NCBI GenBank assembly: GCA_902789395.1 | Contig: CADANY010000010.1 | Span: 109,644-173,643 of the forward strand | Reading direction: 5' to 3' | Length of the DNA stretch: 64,000 nt | Origin: an uncultured Bacteroidia bacterium | Lineage (GTDB): Bacteria > Bacteroidota > Bacteroidia > Bacteroidales > UBA932 | In this document: positions 8,884 through 17,777 of the stretch, piece after piece | Numbering within the stretch: the stretch's first letter is position 1 | Layout: each line of letters opens with the position of its first letter | Notes under the pieces: generated by a model | Told to the model about the DNA's origin: nothing | The model's input: the letters and a program-made list of their open reading frames with translations, nothing else | Database searches by the model: none | Position numbers and translations under genes: made by a program

Positions 8884-10713
8884 ATGAAAATGAAAAAGAT
8901 ATTCATAATCATAGCTGCGGCCCTTGTATCAATGACCGCATGTGTCGATGTGGATTTAGTGCCACTCTCCTCTCCTTCTTCCGAGCAATGGTACTCTTCC
9001 AAGGAAGAGATTCAGCTGGCTGTCAACAGTCTATATGCTCCTTCCATGATGCTGCCTCAGTCGATGACCAGTGAGGGACTGCGATGGGGTGATGACCTGA
9101 ACAACAGGGCGAACCTTGTTGAGGTATGGAGCGGGGCTATGACATCGGAATCTTCCATGGTCGCTACGATCTGGCAGAATCTTTATAAAGGTATCTCCAG
9201 GGCCAACAAAATCCTGAACAACACGACGGATGCCTCTTCTATGCAGAACGTAACTTCTGCAGACATCGATACATGGAGGGGTGAAGCTTATTGCTATCTC
9301 GGCATAGCCTATGGCTGGCTCAACTTCCTTTGGGGAGATGTCGTGCTGGACAAATCCGGCATGTCAGTCGAAGAAATGAAGTCTGCATCCCGTTCGCCCA
9401 AGGCCGAAGTGCTGAAGTATTGTTATGAATGCTTTGACAATGCAGCCTCGTTGCTTCCGCTCAGCAGCGGCGATGTAAAACGGTTCACCAAGGGCGTAGC
9501 TCTTGGCTACAAGGCTCGTATGGCGCTGTGGAACAACGACTATCCTGTCGTCGAAAGCGCAGCAAAAGCGCTGATGGACCTGAATGCTTATAAACTGTAT
9601 CCCACTTACGGAGAACAGTTCACCCAAGCATGGTCCAGCGAGCTCATCTGGGGTATTCACGGAGACGTTCCCCTCGGAATATTCTATTTCTTCGGATCTC
9701 CCGACTACAACTCCAACGTCGTGAAACATATGATAGGCCGACGCCAGGGAGGATGGGGGAGTTACACTCCTTCTTACGAACTCCTTTGCGCTTATACCTG
9801 CATAGACGGCAAGCCGATTGATGAATCGCCGCTTTATAACCCGAAGGATTATTTCGAAAACCGCGATCCGCGCATGGCACAGACCATTGCACCTTTTGCT
9901 ACAGCATATAACAAGAAGGTGCTGGACGGGACTTACGACCCTAACGAATATGTGCTTTTGGACTATGAAGTCAATCCGGGACCTACCATTTATGAGGTTT
10001 ATCAAGCCTCCACGGGCAAGAAGGTATCGAACACGGATTCGAAGGCAAGGGCTGAACATGCTACATACAATGGGTTGCGCTGGAAGAAGTTCTTGGATGA
10101 GTCTTTCCTGGAAAACAACCTCCTTGGTTCCCCTGTTACATATCCTGACCTCCGATATGCCGACGTGCTGCTGATGTATGCCGAAGCAATGATAGAGCAG
10201 GGGAAATGCACCCAGGATGTTCTTGATGCCACCATCAATGCGATCCGTGAGAGAGGTTATGCCGGAAGCGGCATCCCTTATCCCAAGGTTGAGATGGGCA
10301 CCCAGGCTCAGCTGCGCACCATACTTCGTACCGAACGCTACATTGAACTTGCTGCTGAAGGCCATCGCTATCAGGATGTAATGCGCTGGAAGATTGCCAA
10401 TAAGGTATTCAATACCCCTATGTACTATCTGAACAGGGCATGGAGCGGCTCCACCAGCTGGAAGGGTAATCTGTCCTCGGTTTCCGAGACCTACAGACAG
10501 ATGTGCAAGAACTGGGAGGACGGCAATTACCCGATCGGCGGTATTCCGGATATTGACGAAAACGGTTTCGCCGACCTCAAGCCGCAGGTTGAAAAAGGCT
10601 ACATTGTCGTTGGCTCACAGCGCATCTTCAATCCTGACAGGGATTACCTGTGGCCTATCCCCGCGGGAGACAGACTGGTGAACCCGAACCTCACCCAGAA
10701 CCCGAACTGGTAG
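8884..10713 (+). CDS. SusD/RagB-like surface nutrient-binding lipoprotein
   Basis: This encodes 609 residues. A lipobox (VSMTAC, Cys20) predicts surface lipidation. The SusD helical scaffold is visible, with the N-terminal SSPSSEQWYSSKEEIQLAVNS, TPR-like helices through WRGEAYCYLGIAYGWLNFL, and the typical C-terminal segments YPDLRYADVLLMYAEAMIE, IRERGY, RTERYIELAAEGHRYQDVMRWK and DRDYLWPIPAGDRLVNPNLTQNPNW. It forms the lid of the SusC transporter encoded immediately upstream. At 609 residues it is longer than typical SusD proteins, mostly in the middle. The binding specificity is unknown. Confidence 0.95.
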   Translation: MKMKKIFIIIAAALVSMTACVDVDLVPLSSPSSEQWYSSKEEIQLAVNSLYAPSMMLPQSMTSEGLRWGDDLNNRANLVEVWSGAMTSESSMVATIWQNLYKGISRANKILNNTTDASSMQNVTSADIDTWRGEAYCYLGIAYGWLNFLWGDVVLDKSGMSVEEMKSASRSPKAEVLKYCYECFDNAASLLPLSSGDVKRFTKGVALGYKARMALWNNDYPVVESAAKALMDLNAYKLYPTYGEQFTQAWSSELIWGIHGDVPLGIFYFFGSPDYNSNVVKHMIGRRQGGWGSYTPSYELLCAYTCIDGKPIDESPLYNPKDYFENRDPRMAQTIAPFATAYNKKVLDGTYDPNEYVLLDYEVNPGPTIYEVYQASTGKKVSNTDSKARAEHATYNGLRWKKFLDESFLENNLLGSPVTYPDLRYADVLLMYAEAMIEQGKCTQDVLDATINAIRERGYAGSGIPYPKVEMGTQAQLRTILRTERYIELAAEGHRYQDVMRWKIANKVFNTPMYYLNRAWSGSTSWKGNLSSVSETYRQMCKNWEDGNYPIGGIPDIDENGFADLKPQVEKGYIVVGSQRIFNPDRDYLWPIPAGDRLVNPNLTQNPNW

Positions 10714-10732
10714 CAGTTTCGTATTATCATAG

Positions 10733-10761
10733 CAGATCGGGGCGTGTCTCGCCCCGATCTG
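10733..10761 (+). terminator. Strong hairpin between susD and the second MBL gene
   Basis: CAGATCGGGGCG (10733-10744) and CGCCCCGATCTG (10750-10761) form a perfect 12-bp stem with a 5-nt loop, followed by TTGTTT. It probably ends most susCD transcripts or protects their 3' end, leaving downstream expression of the MBL gene partial or separately promoted. Confidence 0.7.
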
Positions 10762-10809
10762 TTGTTTGAATACATCACCAAGGGACTTGAGAATCTCTTA
10801 ATTATAAGT

Positions 10810-12003
10810 ATGAAAAAGTATCTGCTGTTTATCACCATACTGCCGGCCCTGCTCTTCGCAACCGGCTGCAACCGGAATCAGCTCCCCGCCTGGAAAGAGG
10901 GGTATCTTGACATCCATTCCATCAATACCGGCCGGGGCGAATGCACCTTCTACATCCTGCCCGACGGGACGACGATGCTTATCGACGCCGGTGAATTCTC
11001 CACGAACACCAATGTCCATCCCCTTGTCCCCCAGAAGCCCGATTCCCTGACCCGCCCGAGTGCGACCTATGCCCGGTATATCAAACATTTCCTGCCAAGG
11101 CAGGCCCAGGGAGCGATCGACTATGTCCTCCTGACTCATTTCCATATGGACCATATGGGACGGATCGAAGCGGATTATGCCACCCATCCTGAAGGAAATT
11201 ATGTCAAGACCGGCCTCTCCGCCCTCTGCGAGGAGATCCCCTACCGGAAAGTCGTCGACCGAATCTGGCCGGACTACGATTCTGTCCGTAACGAGATCGG
11301 AGGGAAAGAAGGTCTTGCCAACTGGAAGAAGTACATGGACTTCGGCGTTTCGGAAGGAAAAATCAAAGCGGAACGGTTCGAAATCGGGTCCTCTTCCCAG
11401 TTCGTCCTATCCCATCATCCGGAACGATACCCTTCCTTCCGGATCCAAAACCAGGCCTCAAACGGCTGGTTCTGGGACGGAGAGAAGGCCGTGGATGCCT
11501 TTGACGGAAAGATCCGGCGGGAGAATGCCTCTTCCTGCTGCCTGCTTCTCAGTTACGGCGACTTCGACTGGTATGCCGGCGGAGACTGCGCCGACCGGAA
11601 GATCGAAGTTCCGATAGCCCGCTCCGTCGGACGGAGAATCGAGGCGATGAAATCCAACCATCATCTCAGCTGGCATACGATGGACACGCTGACCCTCGCC
11701 GTACTGCAGCCCCGGGTCATCGTCTCCCAGAGTTTCTATTCGCACCAGCCCGATGTGCCGGTCCTGGAGACCAACATCTACTCCGACAAAGCCTATACGG
11801 GAGACAAATCCCTGTATTTCACCAACATCCATCCCTATACCCTCGAAGTGATGCCTTCCCTGGCTGAAAAGGCGGCTTCCCTTTCCGGCCATGTCGTCAT
11901 CCGGGTAGCCCCAGGCGGTAAGAGTTTCAAGGTCTACATACTGAAAGACACCGACTTTTCTTTCGAAATCAAGTCGGTGTCCGATACGTATACCTGCCAG
12001 TAA
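10810..12003 (+). CDS. Metallo-beta-lactamase-fold hydrolase lipoprotein (paralog 2)
   Basis: This encodes 397 residues. A lipobox (FATGC, Cys20) is followed almost directly by the MBL fold, without the long charged linker of paralog 1. The metal motif is HFHMDH (His110, His112, Asp114, His115), followed by the conserved NHHLSWHTM and GHVVIRVAPGG segments. It shares the opening EGYLDIH-INTGRGECTFYILPDGTTM block and an almost identical C-terminus (LKDTDFSFEIKS, ending DTYTCQ) with the gene at 3187. The start at 10810 was chosen for the leader; the reading frame opens upstream at 10744. It is presumably anchored in the outer membrane and works on the ligand of the adjacent SusCD, but the substrate is unknown. 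Confidence 0.75.
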   Translation: MKKYLLFITILPALLFATGCNRNQLPAWKEGYLDIHSINTGRGECTFYILPDGTTMLIDAGEFSTNTNVHPLVPQKPDSLTRPSATYARYIKHFLPRQAQGAIDYVLLTHFHMDHMGRIEADYATHPEGNYVKTGLSALCEEIPYRKVVDRIWPDYDSVRNEIGGKEGLANWKKYMDFGVSEGKIKAERFEIGSSSQFVLSHHPERYPSFRIQNQASNGWFWDGEKAVDAFDGKIRRENASSCCLLLSYGDFDWYAGGDCADRKIEVPIARSVGRRIEAMKSNHHLSWHTMDTLTLAVLQPRVIVSQSFYSHQPDVPVLETNIYSDKAYTGDKSLYFTNIHPYTLEVMPSLAEKAASLSGHVVIRVAPGGKSFKVYILKDTDFSFEIKSVSDTYTCQ

Positions 12004-12006
12004 AGA

Positions 12007-13299
12007 CTACTTCTTAACGAATTCTACACGGCGGTTTTTCGCCCTCCCCTCATCCGTACCATTGTCGGCGATGGGCTCATGGGAGCCTTTGCCGACGGCG
12101 ATGAGGCGGTCGGCGCCGATGCCGTTGGCAACGAGGGCAGCGACGATGGCTTCGGCCCGTTTCTGGCTCAGTGGATCATTCACCTTATCCGAACCGGTAT
12201 TGTCACAGTGGCCCTGGACCTCGAACTTGATGGAGGGATCGTCCTGCATGATTTTGGTGATGCGGTTGATTTCGCCGGTGGATTCGGGCTTGATGGTGGC
12301 CTTGCCGGTGTCGAAGGTGATGGCGTAGGTAACGATCTTGCCCTCGGAAGCCAGGCGGTCATAGAGCGGCACGGCCCCTTTTGCGATGCGGACGTTCTTG
12401 ATGAAGAAGGTATAGGGATCGTCATTGCTGGCTTCGAACCAGAGGAAATGCGGAGCGGCCGCACTCGGAATGTTGGCGACCCGCTGCTCGTCGAAATAGG
12501 CCTTGAGTGCACGCTTGTTGAAGGAAATGGCCACATGGTGCCACGCCTCGGTGGCGACATTCTTCAGTTCGTACCTTCCGCTTCTGACATCTCCGGAAGG
12601 AGTCTGCCACTCGTAGTCAATGGAAGGATTGAAGGACTCGTTTTTATCTGCGACAACACGAAAAGACATGGAAAATCCGCCCCGGTCCCCCATTATCTTC
12701 TCGCCGCTTGACAGGATTGTTCTGATATGCTGCCAGGCAGCCCAGCCGTGTTCCTGGCCGCTGAATTGGGCATCCCAAGGCTCCTCGGCACGGATGAAGA
12801 TATCGTACTCAACAGTACATTCCTCTGTCAGATAGGTCTTTCCATCATTAAATAAAGGCGTAATGCCTCCGGATTGGGAGATGCAGAGGGCCTTGCTGCC
12901 GTCGATTTCCGTAATCTGCGCTTCCCCGTGAAACAAGTCCCACATCGAAGGAAATTCACCGAGCTGCTCACCTTCCATCGTATCCTCGAAGATAATCTCA
13001 TCACCGGAAACGAAGTCGTAGTTGTTCCAACTGATTTGTGCGCCTGTCTTTCCGGTCCCGGCTTTCCTATTCTCTATGGGATTCTCCTCAGGATTATTCT
13101 GCTGCGCGTCACGCCCTTTTTCCTTTTTGTTTTTCAGCGCCTTGTCCACGGCATTGCCGACCGCATTTTCGACTTTTTCGCCGACTTTTTCCTCAACGGT
13201 CCGCCGGGCCCTTTCTCCGATGTTTTTCAAAATATTTTGCCCTGAGACAAACGGGGCTGCCATCATAAAGACAGCTAAAAGTATCAGATTCTTTTTCAT
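12007..13299 (-). CDS. OmpA-family protein with a concanavalin-like middle domain
   Basis: This encodes 430 residues. A signal peptide (MKKNLILLAVFMMAAPFVSGQ) precedes a basic coiled stretch (ARRTVEEKVGEKVENAVGNAVDKALKNKKE, about residues 30-60) and a beta-rich middle (residues 100-310) resembling a LamG/concanavalin-type lectin fold. The C-terminal OmpA-C domain (ITFDTGKATIKPES; VQGHCDNTGSDKVNDPLSQKRAEAIVAAL; NRRVEFVKK) binds peptidoglycan. The OmpA domain has the usual Asp and Arg for diaminopimelate contact. It probably tethers a surface or periplasmic lectin-like module to the cell wall. The start at 13299 fits the leader. It converges on the second MBL gene with only 3 nt between stops and is divergent from the TPR-LuxR gene. 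Confidence 0.85.
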   Translation of the reverse strand: MKKNLILLAVFMMAAPFVSGQNILKNIGERARRTVEEKVGEKVENAVGNAVDKALKNKKEKGRDAQQNNPEENPIENRKAGTGKTGAQISWNNYDFVSGDEIIFEDTMEGEQLGEFPSMWDLFHGEAQITEIDGSKALCISQSGGITPLFNDGKTYLTEECTVEYDIFIRAEEPWDAQFSGQEHGWAAWQHIRTILSSGEKIMGDRGGFSMSFRVVADKNESFNPSIDYEWQTPSGDVRSGRYELKNVATEAWHHVAISFNKRALKAYFDEQRVANIPSAAAPHFLWFEASNDDPYTFFIKNVRIAKGAVPLYDRLASEGKIVTYAITFDTGKATIKPESTGEINRITKIMQDDPSIKFEVQGHCDNTGSDKVNDPLSQKRAEAIVAALVANGIGADRLIAVGKGSHEPIADNGTDEGRAKNRRVEFVKK

Positions 13300-13424
13300 A
13301 ATGATATGACTAACGGTTAGACTTTTCGCAAAGATGAGGATTCGCACCCTCAAAAGCACCACCCCAAAGGGGGGAAATCGCTGAGTGGCAGACTGAATAA
13401 GCAAAATTTAACTATCTTCGCAGT

Positions 13425-14621
13425 ATGGAGAAAAAGCTATTCATCCTTATACTCATCAGCCTTCTTTCGCCTTTCCAGGCAAATGCCGGCTACCAGGACC
13501 ACCGCAACCGGAATCTCGATTCCCTTGAGGCTATCCTGAAGACAAACCCGGGGCCGGAAATCCTATACCCGACTCTTGAGCAACTTGCGTCAGGCTGTCT
13601 CCAGACGGACCCGCACTATACATCGATCCTCGCCCACCGTCTTGTTTCAGAATGCCCTCCCCTGAAATACCTTCTCCTTGCTGCTGACGGTGCCGTCCTG
13701 TTATCCAACCATTACAGGGGGCAGGGGCAGCATGACAGCAGCCTGTTCTACGCCGTCAGGGCCTATGAGTTTCTGGAACAGGCCAGGAGAGAAGGATATG
13801 AACCGCAGGAAAGAGACTCCCTCGCCCTCGACAACGCCTATTCCCGGATCTGCGGGACTTTGGGAAATGCCTATGTCATGCAAGAGGAGTTTGATACGGC
13901 GATTGACTATTACAAGAAAGCGCTGACGGTATTTGAGGAGCATCACTGGAAAGAAAGCACTTCCCTGCTATATGGCAATCTGGGATACCTGTATGACGAA
14001 ATCAAGGATTATAAAAAGGCCGAGGAGAGTTATCTGAAAAGCATCGCTGTCGCCAGGGAAACAAAGGATTCCCTGATTCTCGCCAGGGCACAGCTGAGTC
14101 TCGGACAGTTTTATGTAGCCCGGGGAAAGTACAACAGAGCCCTTGCTTTCGTTACGACCGCTGATGCGTATTATTCCAAACATGAAGATGAGGAGTTCAT
14201 GGGCAGGATCGAGGTTCTCGACGCTCTCTCCGCCGTCAACCGGAACCAGGCCCGCCTTTTCAGGACGCTCACTTTCTCCGCCTTGATAACGATCCTTCTG
14301 CTGATTGCTCTCTTTTTCCTCTTGCGGAAGCTCCGCATCGAGAAGAAAGCGCTTGCCGATACGGAAAGCGTCTTCGAGGAGACCCTGCAAGAAATCCCGA
14401 ACCCACCTTCCGGGGATTCGGGAATCAAACTGAACGAGCGGGAAAGGGATATCATCCGGATGCTATCCGAAGGTATGGATTCCGCCCAGATCGCAGACAA
14501 ACTCTTTCTGAGCAAGGAGACGGTCAAATGGTATAGGAAACGCCTCCTTGCCAAATTCGGCGTTTCAACCTCGGCAGCCGTTGTTTCGGAAGCGATCCGG
14601 AGAGGGATTATTCAAAACTGA
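13425..14621 (+). CDS. TPR-containing membrane regulator with LuxR-type DNA-binding domain
   Basis: This encodes 398 residues. A signal or anchor segment at the N-terminus is followed by tetratricopeptide repeats (about residues 60-250, including YGNLGYLYDEIKDYKKAEESYLKSI), a transmembrane helix (about 280-300, ALITILLLIALFFLL), a short helical linker and a C-terminal LuxR/GerE HTH (LNERERDIIRMLSEGMDSAQIADKLFLSKETVKWYRKRLL, last 65 residues). The TPR part should lie in the periplasm and the HTH in the cytoplasm, a one-component membrane sensor layout common in Bacteroidota. A near-consensus promoter box (TATCTTCG, 13413-13420) lies only 4 nt before the ATG, suggesting a leaderless mRNA. Its last 14 nt overlap the convergent gene. 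Confidence 0.85.
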   Translation: MEKKLFILILISLLSPFQANAGYQDHRNRNLDSLEAILKTNPGPEILYPTLEQLASGCLQTDPHYTSILAHRLVSECPPLKYLLLAADGAVLLSNHYRGQGQHDSSLFYAVRAYEFLEQARREGYEPQERDSLALDNAYSRICGTLGNAYVMQEEFDTAIDYYKKALTVFEEHHWKESTSLLYGNLGYLYDEIKDYKKAEESYLKSIAVARETKDSLILARAQLSLGQFYVARGKYNRALAFVTTADAYYSKHEDEEFMGRIEVLDALSAVNRNQARLFRTLTFSALITILLLIALFFLLRKLRIEKKALADTESVFEETLQEIPNPPSGDSGIKLNERERDIIRMLSEGMDSAQIADKLFLSKETVKWYRKRLLAKFGVSTSAAVVSEAIRRGIIQN

Positions 14622-15909
14622 CTTTCAGCGTATAGGGGACGCCGTTGAGTACGTCGGTCCGGCCGCTGTACTCGACACCGTACTTCCCGTTACGTGACTC
14701 TACCGTCGTCTCGCAAAATACGGAAATATAATACTTTCCAGGAATCGGATCCTTAATGGTAAGGGTCTTGTCCGTCGTCGCGCCGATGGCGCAGTAAGGG
14801 GAATTGTCGCCGAAAGCGAAGCCTCCCCTGCGCGCGAAGAGCGACAGATCGAAATCCTTGCTCCCCAGGATTCCCTGCAGGTCAACGACCATCTTCCGGG
14901 TTCCCTTCGGGACCTGGATGGTAAAGTGGTGGAACTGGCGGTCTCCGATACGGGTCCATTCCGGTTTGCCCTCTGAGGTCTTGGCCGTCATTTCCCGCAC
15001 TTCACCGGGCTTGAGGGCCGCTTTGACAACCGGACCGGCATTCCCGTCAAGGGCATAACGGACCATTGCCGCCATCAGGGCCAGATTGTCATCCTCATAG
15101 GCCCCTTCCGGATGGGATCCGCAGAGAATGACGCGGCCGGTCTTGTCAGACGCCTTATAGGCCCATATAACCGGCTGTCCATCAATGTCTTTCTCCAACT
15201 GCCGCCCTTTGGTATCGTAACGGGCGAGGACTTCCGTCCCCTTCGGGGCAGAGGCCATGTCGGCATAGCAGCCGCCATTGTGGCGTACGCTGTCGATATG
15301 GGTCTTTCCGTCGAAAGAGAAGCGGGCTTCAAGGGGAGAACCGTTGACGATATCGACGGCAGTATAGGATTTTTCAAGCTTCGTCGAAATCGTACATCCC
15401 GGCCACAGATTGAGATAGCTGGCGGTATGTTTGACCTTTCCGTCCGCATAAAGGACGCCGCGGCTGGCCACAAAGGCTCCGGCACAGGAGCCGAGGTAGC
15501 TGCCTCCGGCATTGACGAAATCACGGTAGTGCTGCCGTCCCTTTTCTTCCAGGGACTTGCCATGGGTTCCGGCACGGCCGCCGTTCATATAGATCATCCG
15601 GAAACGCGGTGCTCCGTCAGGATAGAGCAGGATGCCGTTCTCGTCTTCCGGGCTACCGCAGATCAGCGCCCGCTGGATCAGGGTATCCGCCTGCGTGAAC
15701 TTATACGGATCGGTATAGCTGTGCTTCGTTGATACGAAGGCCTCCATCGACAGTCCGAGAAGATTCGTCACAGGAAGGTCCGTACGGGAAGTCAGCATAA
15801 TCCCGCTGTCCATATAGACATCTTTGTAATAACCCCGGGCGGGGTTCTGGGCGCCGAGACCAATCGACAGAGCGGCAAACAAGGCTGCCAAAAGGGCGGT
15901 TTTTCTCAT
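14608..15909 (-). CDS. Secreted class I glutamine-amidotransferase-like (BPL_N) protein
   Basis: This encodes 433 residues. The start at 15909 gives the leader MRKTALLAALFAALSIGLGA; a further in-frame start at 15930 would overlap the upstream gene and hide it. Residues 30-290 look like the BPL_N/GATase1 fold, with the nucleophile elbow GSCAGAF (Cys142), an upstream NGGRAGTHG loop and a later GSHPEGAYEDDN segment supplying a possible catalytic His/Glu. The last 110 residues are a beta-sandwich resembling the prepeptidase C-terminal domain. Proteins of this type in Bacteroidota have no proven substrate; a peptidase-like or amidase role is plausible. It lies 1 nt downstream of the thioredoxin lipoprotein gene, so it is co-transcribed. 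Confidence 0.65.
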   Translation of the reverse strand: MRKTALLAALFAALSIGLGAQNPARGYYKDVYMDSGIMLTSRTDLPVTNLLGLSMEAFVSTKHSYTDPYKFTQADTLIQRALICGSPEDENGILLYPDGAPRFRMIYMNGGRAGTHGKSLEEKGRQHYRDFVNAGGSYLGSCAGAFVASRGVLYADGKVKHTASYLNLWPGCTISTKLEKSYTAVDIVNGSPLEARFSFDGKTHIDSVRHNGGCYADMASAPKGTEVLARYDTKGRQLEKDIDGQPVIWAYKASDKTGRVILCGSHPEGAYEDDNLALMAAMVRYALDGNAGPVVKAALKPGEVREMTAKTSEGKPEWTRIGDRQFHHFTIQVPKGTRKMVVDLQGILGSKDFDLSLFARRGGFAFGDNSPYCAIGATTDKTLTIKDPIPGKYYISVFCETTVESRNGKYGVEYSGRTDVLNGVPYTLKVSFE

Positions 15910-15910
15910 T

Positions 15911-17749
15911 TTATTCCAATAATGAATCAATTTTCTTCAGCATCTTTTCCCCTTCGTACCCGATGATCGTCTCGACCCGGGTACCCTCTTTCGAAACGAG
16001 CAGATAGGTCGGGAAAGCATTGGAATTCAACTGCTTGTAAATTGTTCCAAGCTGCCCGTCCGTCAAATAATAATGTTCCCCGCGGATATCCGGAATCATC
16101 TGGAGCCACTTATTCTTCGGAGAAGTCTCACTCGTAATATAGACGACAGTCAGACCTTTGAAACGCGTCTCCTTCAGCGGCTCCATTGCGCGAATCCCGA
16201 TACGGCAGGGACCGCACCAGGTCGCCCAGAAATCGACGAGGACCGGCTGGCCTTTATATCTTTCCAGGATCGCATCCAGAAGCTGTCCGTCAGGAACATC
16301 GGGAACTTCCCGAATGCTTTCCGACATAGCCGTCCCTTCGAGGAGACGCTGCGCTTCATGCAGGCCATCCCGGAGCATCGGCGTATCAAGAGAATCAATA
16401 TGGACAAAATCTTCCTCGGTCAGAGGCTCCCCGCCGCGGATTTTCAGAGCGTACGGAATCGCCTTGGAAATCTCAGCCAAAAGTCCTTTCCCGTCGGGAT
16501 TTGCGAACCGGGCAAAAGGATAATCAGGATTGGACAGTTCGATATAGTTTTGCCCGAGAAGTGCCACTTCCGGTCTGTCAAGACCGATTCCGGACAGCCA
16601 GTCATAATCTTCTTCGCTGAAAACGAGGGGCTGGAAACCGGACCGGTTTCCGCCGGAGCGGACATGCTGAATAAGACGGATCCGGTCACACTCCGTTATC
16701 GCATTCAGTACATCATTCTTGATCTTCAGATCGAAAGCGGTCCGCTGGATCGGAGAGAGACTGTCGGCCGCCGCCAGCTTTTCCTCCATCTCTTCATATG
16801 TATCCCTGACGACCTGCATATAGTCCGCGGCCGTGAGAGCATCCTTCGCAAAAGAGCCGTCCTCGAAATTGAATGTATAATCCTTGTAACCTTCCTGCGC
16901 CTCAGTATAGGCCCCATAGGTACCGTCTACACGAAGCCGCAGAGTCCGGGGCTCGTCAAGTCCGAAGGCGTTCTGGGTGACAGACCGAAGCCCGGCATCG
17001 TATCGGATACGGACCTTTTCCCCCGGTTTGACGAGAAATGCTCCGGTTCCCAGAGTTCCGAAGGAGATAAAGCACTCGTTGGTTCCGTTCAGCCAGAAAC
17101 GGAAAACGGCCTTTCCGTCATTGTCCAGCTGAGAGACAATCTCATTCTGGTCCGGCGGGAAAAGAGCGTTCTGATAGAGAATAACTTCCTGTTTCGGAAG
17201 TCCGGCAAAAGAGCAGCCGGTCGACAGTTCGACCGTGCTAATCCCAGAATCGAAGCTGAAGGAAGGAATGTCTTCCTTGGACAGGTCGTGCCCTTTCAAT
17301 ATTTTTATGGGTTTTCCCGTCAGGTCGATGTGATAAAACCGGTAATGCTGACCGGCTTCACCCTCGATCAGGCTGACATCCGAGGTCCCGGCCGGGAGCG
17401 GCTCGAAAACGAGTTTGAATTCCAGTTTTCCATGATCTCCGCCATCAGGCTGGGTATACGTTTTCCTTCCGGGGACGATATTCTCGCCTCTTATGAGCTT
17501 GAACCGCTTGTCTCCGGCCCAAAGGGAAGTCTCCTTTGAGAAGGAAAACCACTTGGAAGAATCACGGAAAGCCGTCAGTGAGATGACGGTTGCCGTATCG
17601 GACCGCTCGACGCGGGTAATTTCGATCTCTTCGGTATTCCGGAATCCGCAGGGAGGATAATCCACAATAGCAGGCATCTTCCGGCCGCAGGAACAGGTAA
17701 GGATTGCAGCCGCTACGACAGGAAGGAGGTATATCAGGATTTTTTTCAT
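15911..17749 (-). CDS. Thioredoxin-domain lipoprotein (TlpA/ResA-like)
   Basis: This encodes 612 residues. The leader ends in a lipobox-like LTCSC (Cys21 or Cys19). The long N-terminal region (about 40-470) is unassigned and beta-rich in its first half, helical in its second. The C-terminal 140 residues are a TlpA-type thioredoxin fold with PVLVDFWATWCGPC (redox CxxC near 512-515) and the cis-Pro loop NAFPTYLLV. It presumably reduces disulfides or haem-ligand cysteines in the periplasm. Bacteroidota encode many such large TlpA lipoproteins. It is followed 1 nt later by the GATase-like gene and preceded by the PspC gene ending at 17778, so all may share one transcript. Confidence 0.85.
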   Translation of the reverse strand: MKKILIYLLPVVAAAILTCSCGRKMPAIVDYPPCGFRNTEEIEITRVERSDTATVISLTAFRDSSKWFSFSKETSLWAGDKRFKLIRGENIVPGRKTYTQPDGGDHGKLEFKLVFEPLPAGTSDVSLIEGEAGQHYRFYHIDLTGKPIKILKGHDLSKEDIPSFSFDSGISTVELSTGCSFAGLPKQEVILYQNALFPPDQNEIVSQLDNDGKAVFRFWLNGTNECFISFGTLGTGAFLVKPGEKVRIRYDAGLRSVTQNAFGLDEPRTLRLRVDGTYGAYTEAQEGYKDYTFNFEDGSFAKDALTAADYMQVVRDTYEEMEEKLAAADSLSPIQRTAFDLKIKNDVLNAITECDRIRLIQHVRSGGNRSGFQPLVFSEEDYDWLSGIGLDRPEVALLGQNYIELSNPDYPFARFANPDGKGLLAEISKAIPYALKIRGGEPLTEEDFVHIDSLDTPMLRDGLHEAQRLLEGTAMSESIREVPDVPDGQLLDAILERYKGQPVLVDFWATWCGPCRIGIRAMEPLKETRFKGLTVVYITSETSPKNKWLQMIPDIRGEHYYLTDGQLGTIYKQLNSNAFPTYLLVSKEGTRVETIIGYEGEKMLKKIDSLLE

Positions 17750-17777
17750 AGGGCATGAAACGATTTCTGCAAATATA

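Noticed and set aside
16073..17539. Plus-strand open frame opposite the thioredoxin lipoprotein
   Set aside because: It has no domain signature and is fully covered by the coding strand with WCGPC.
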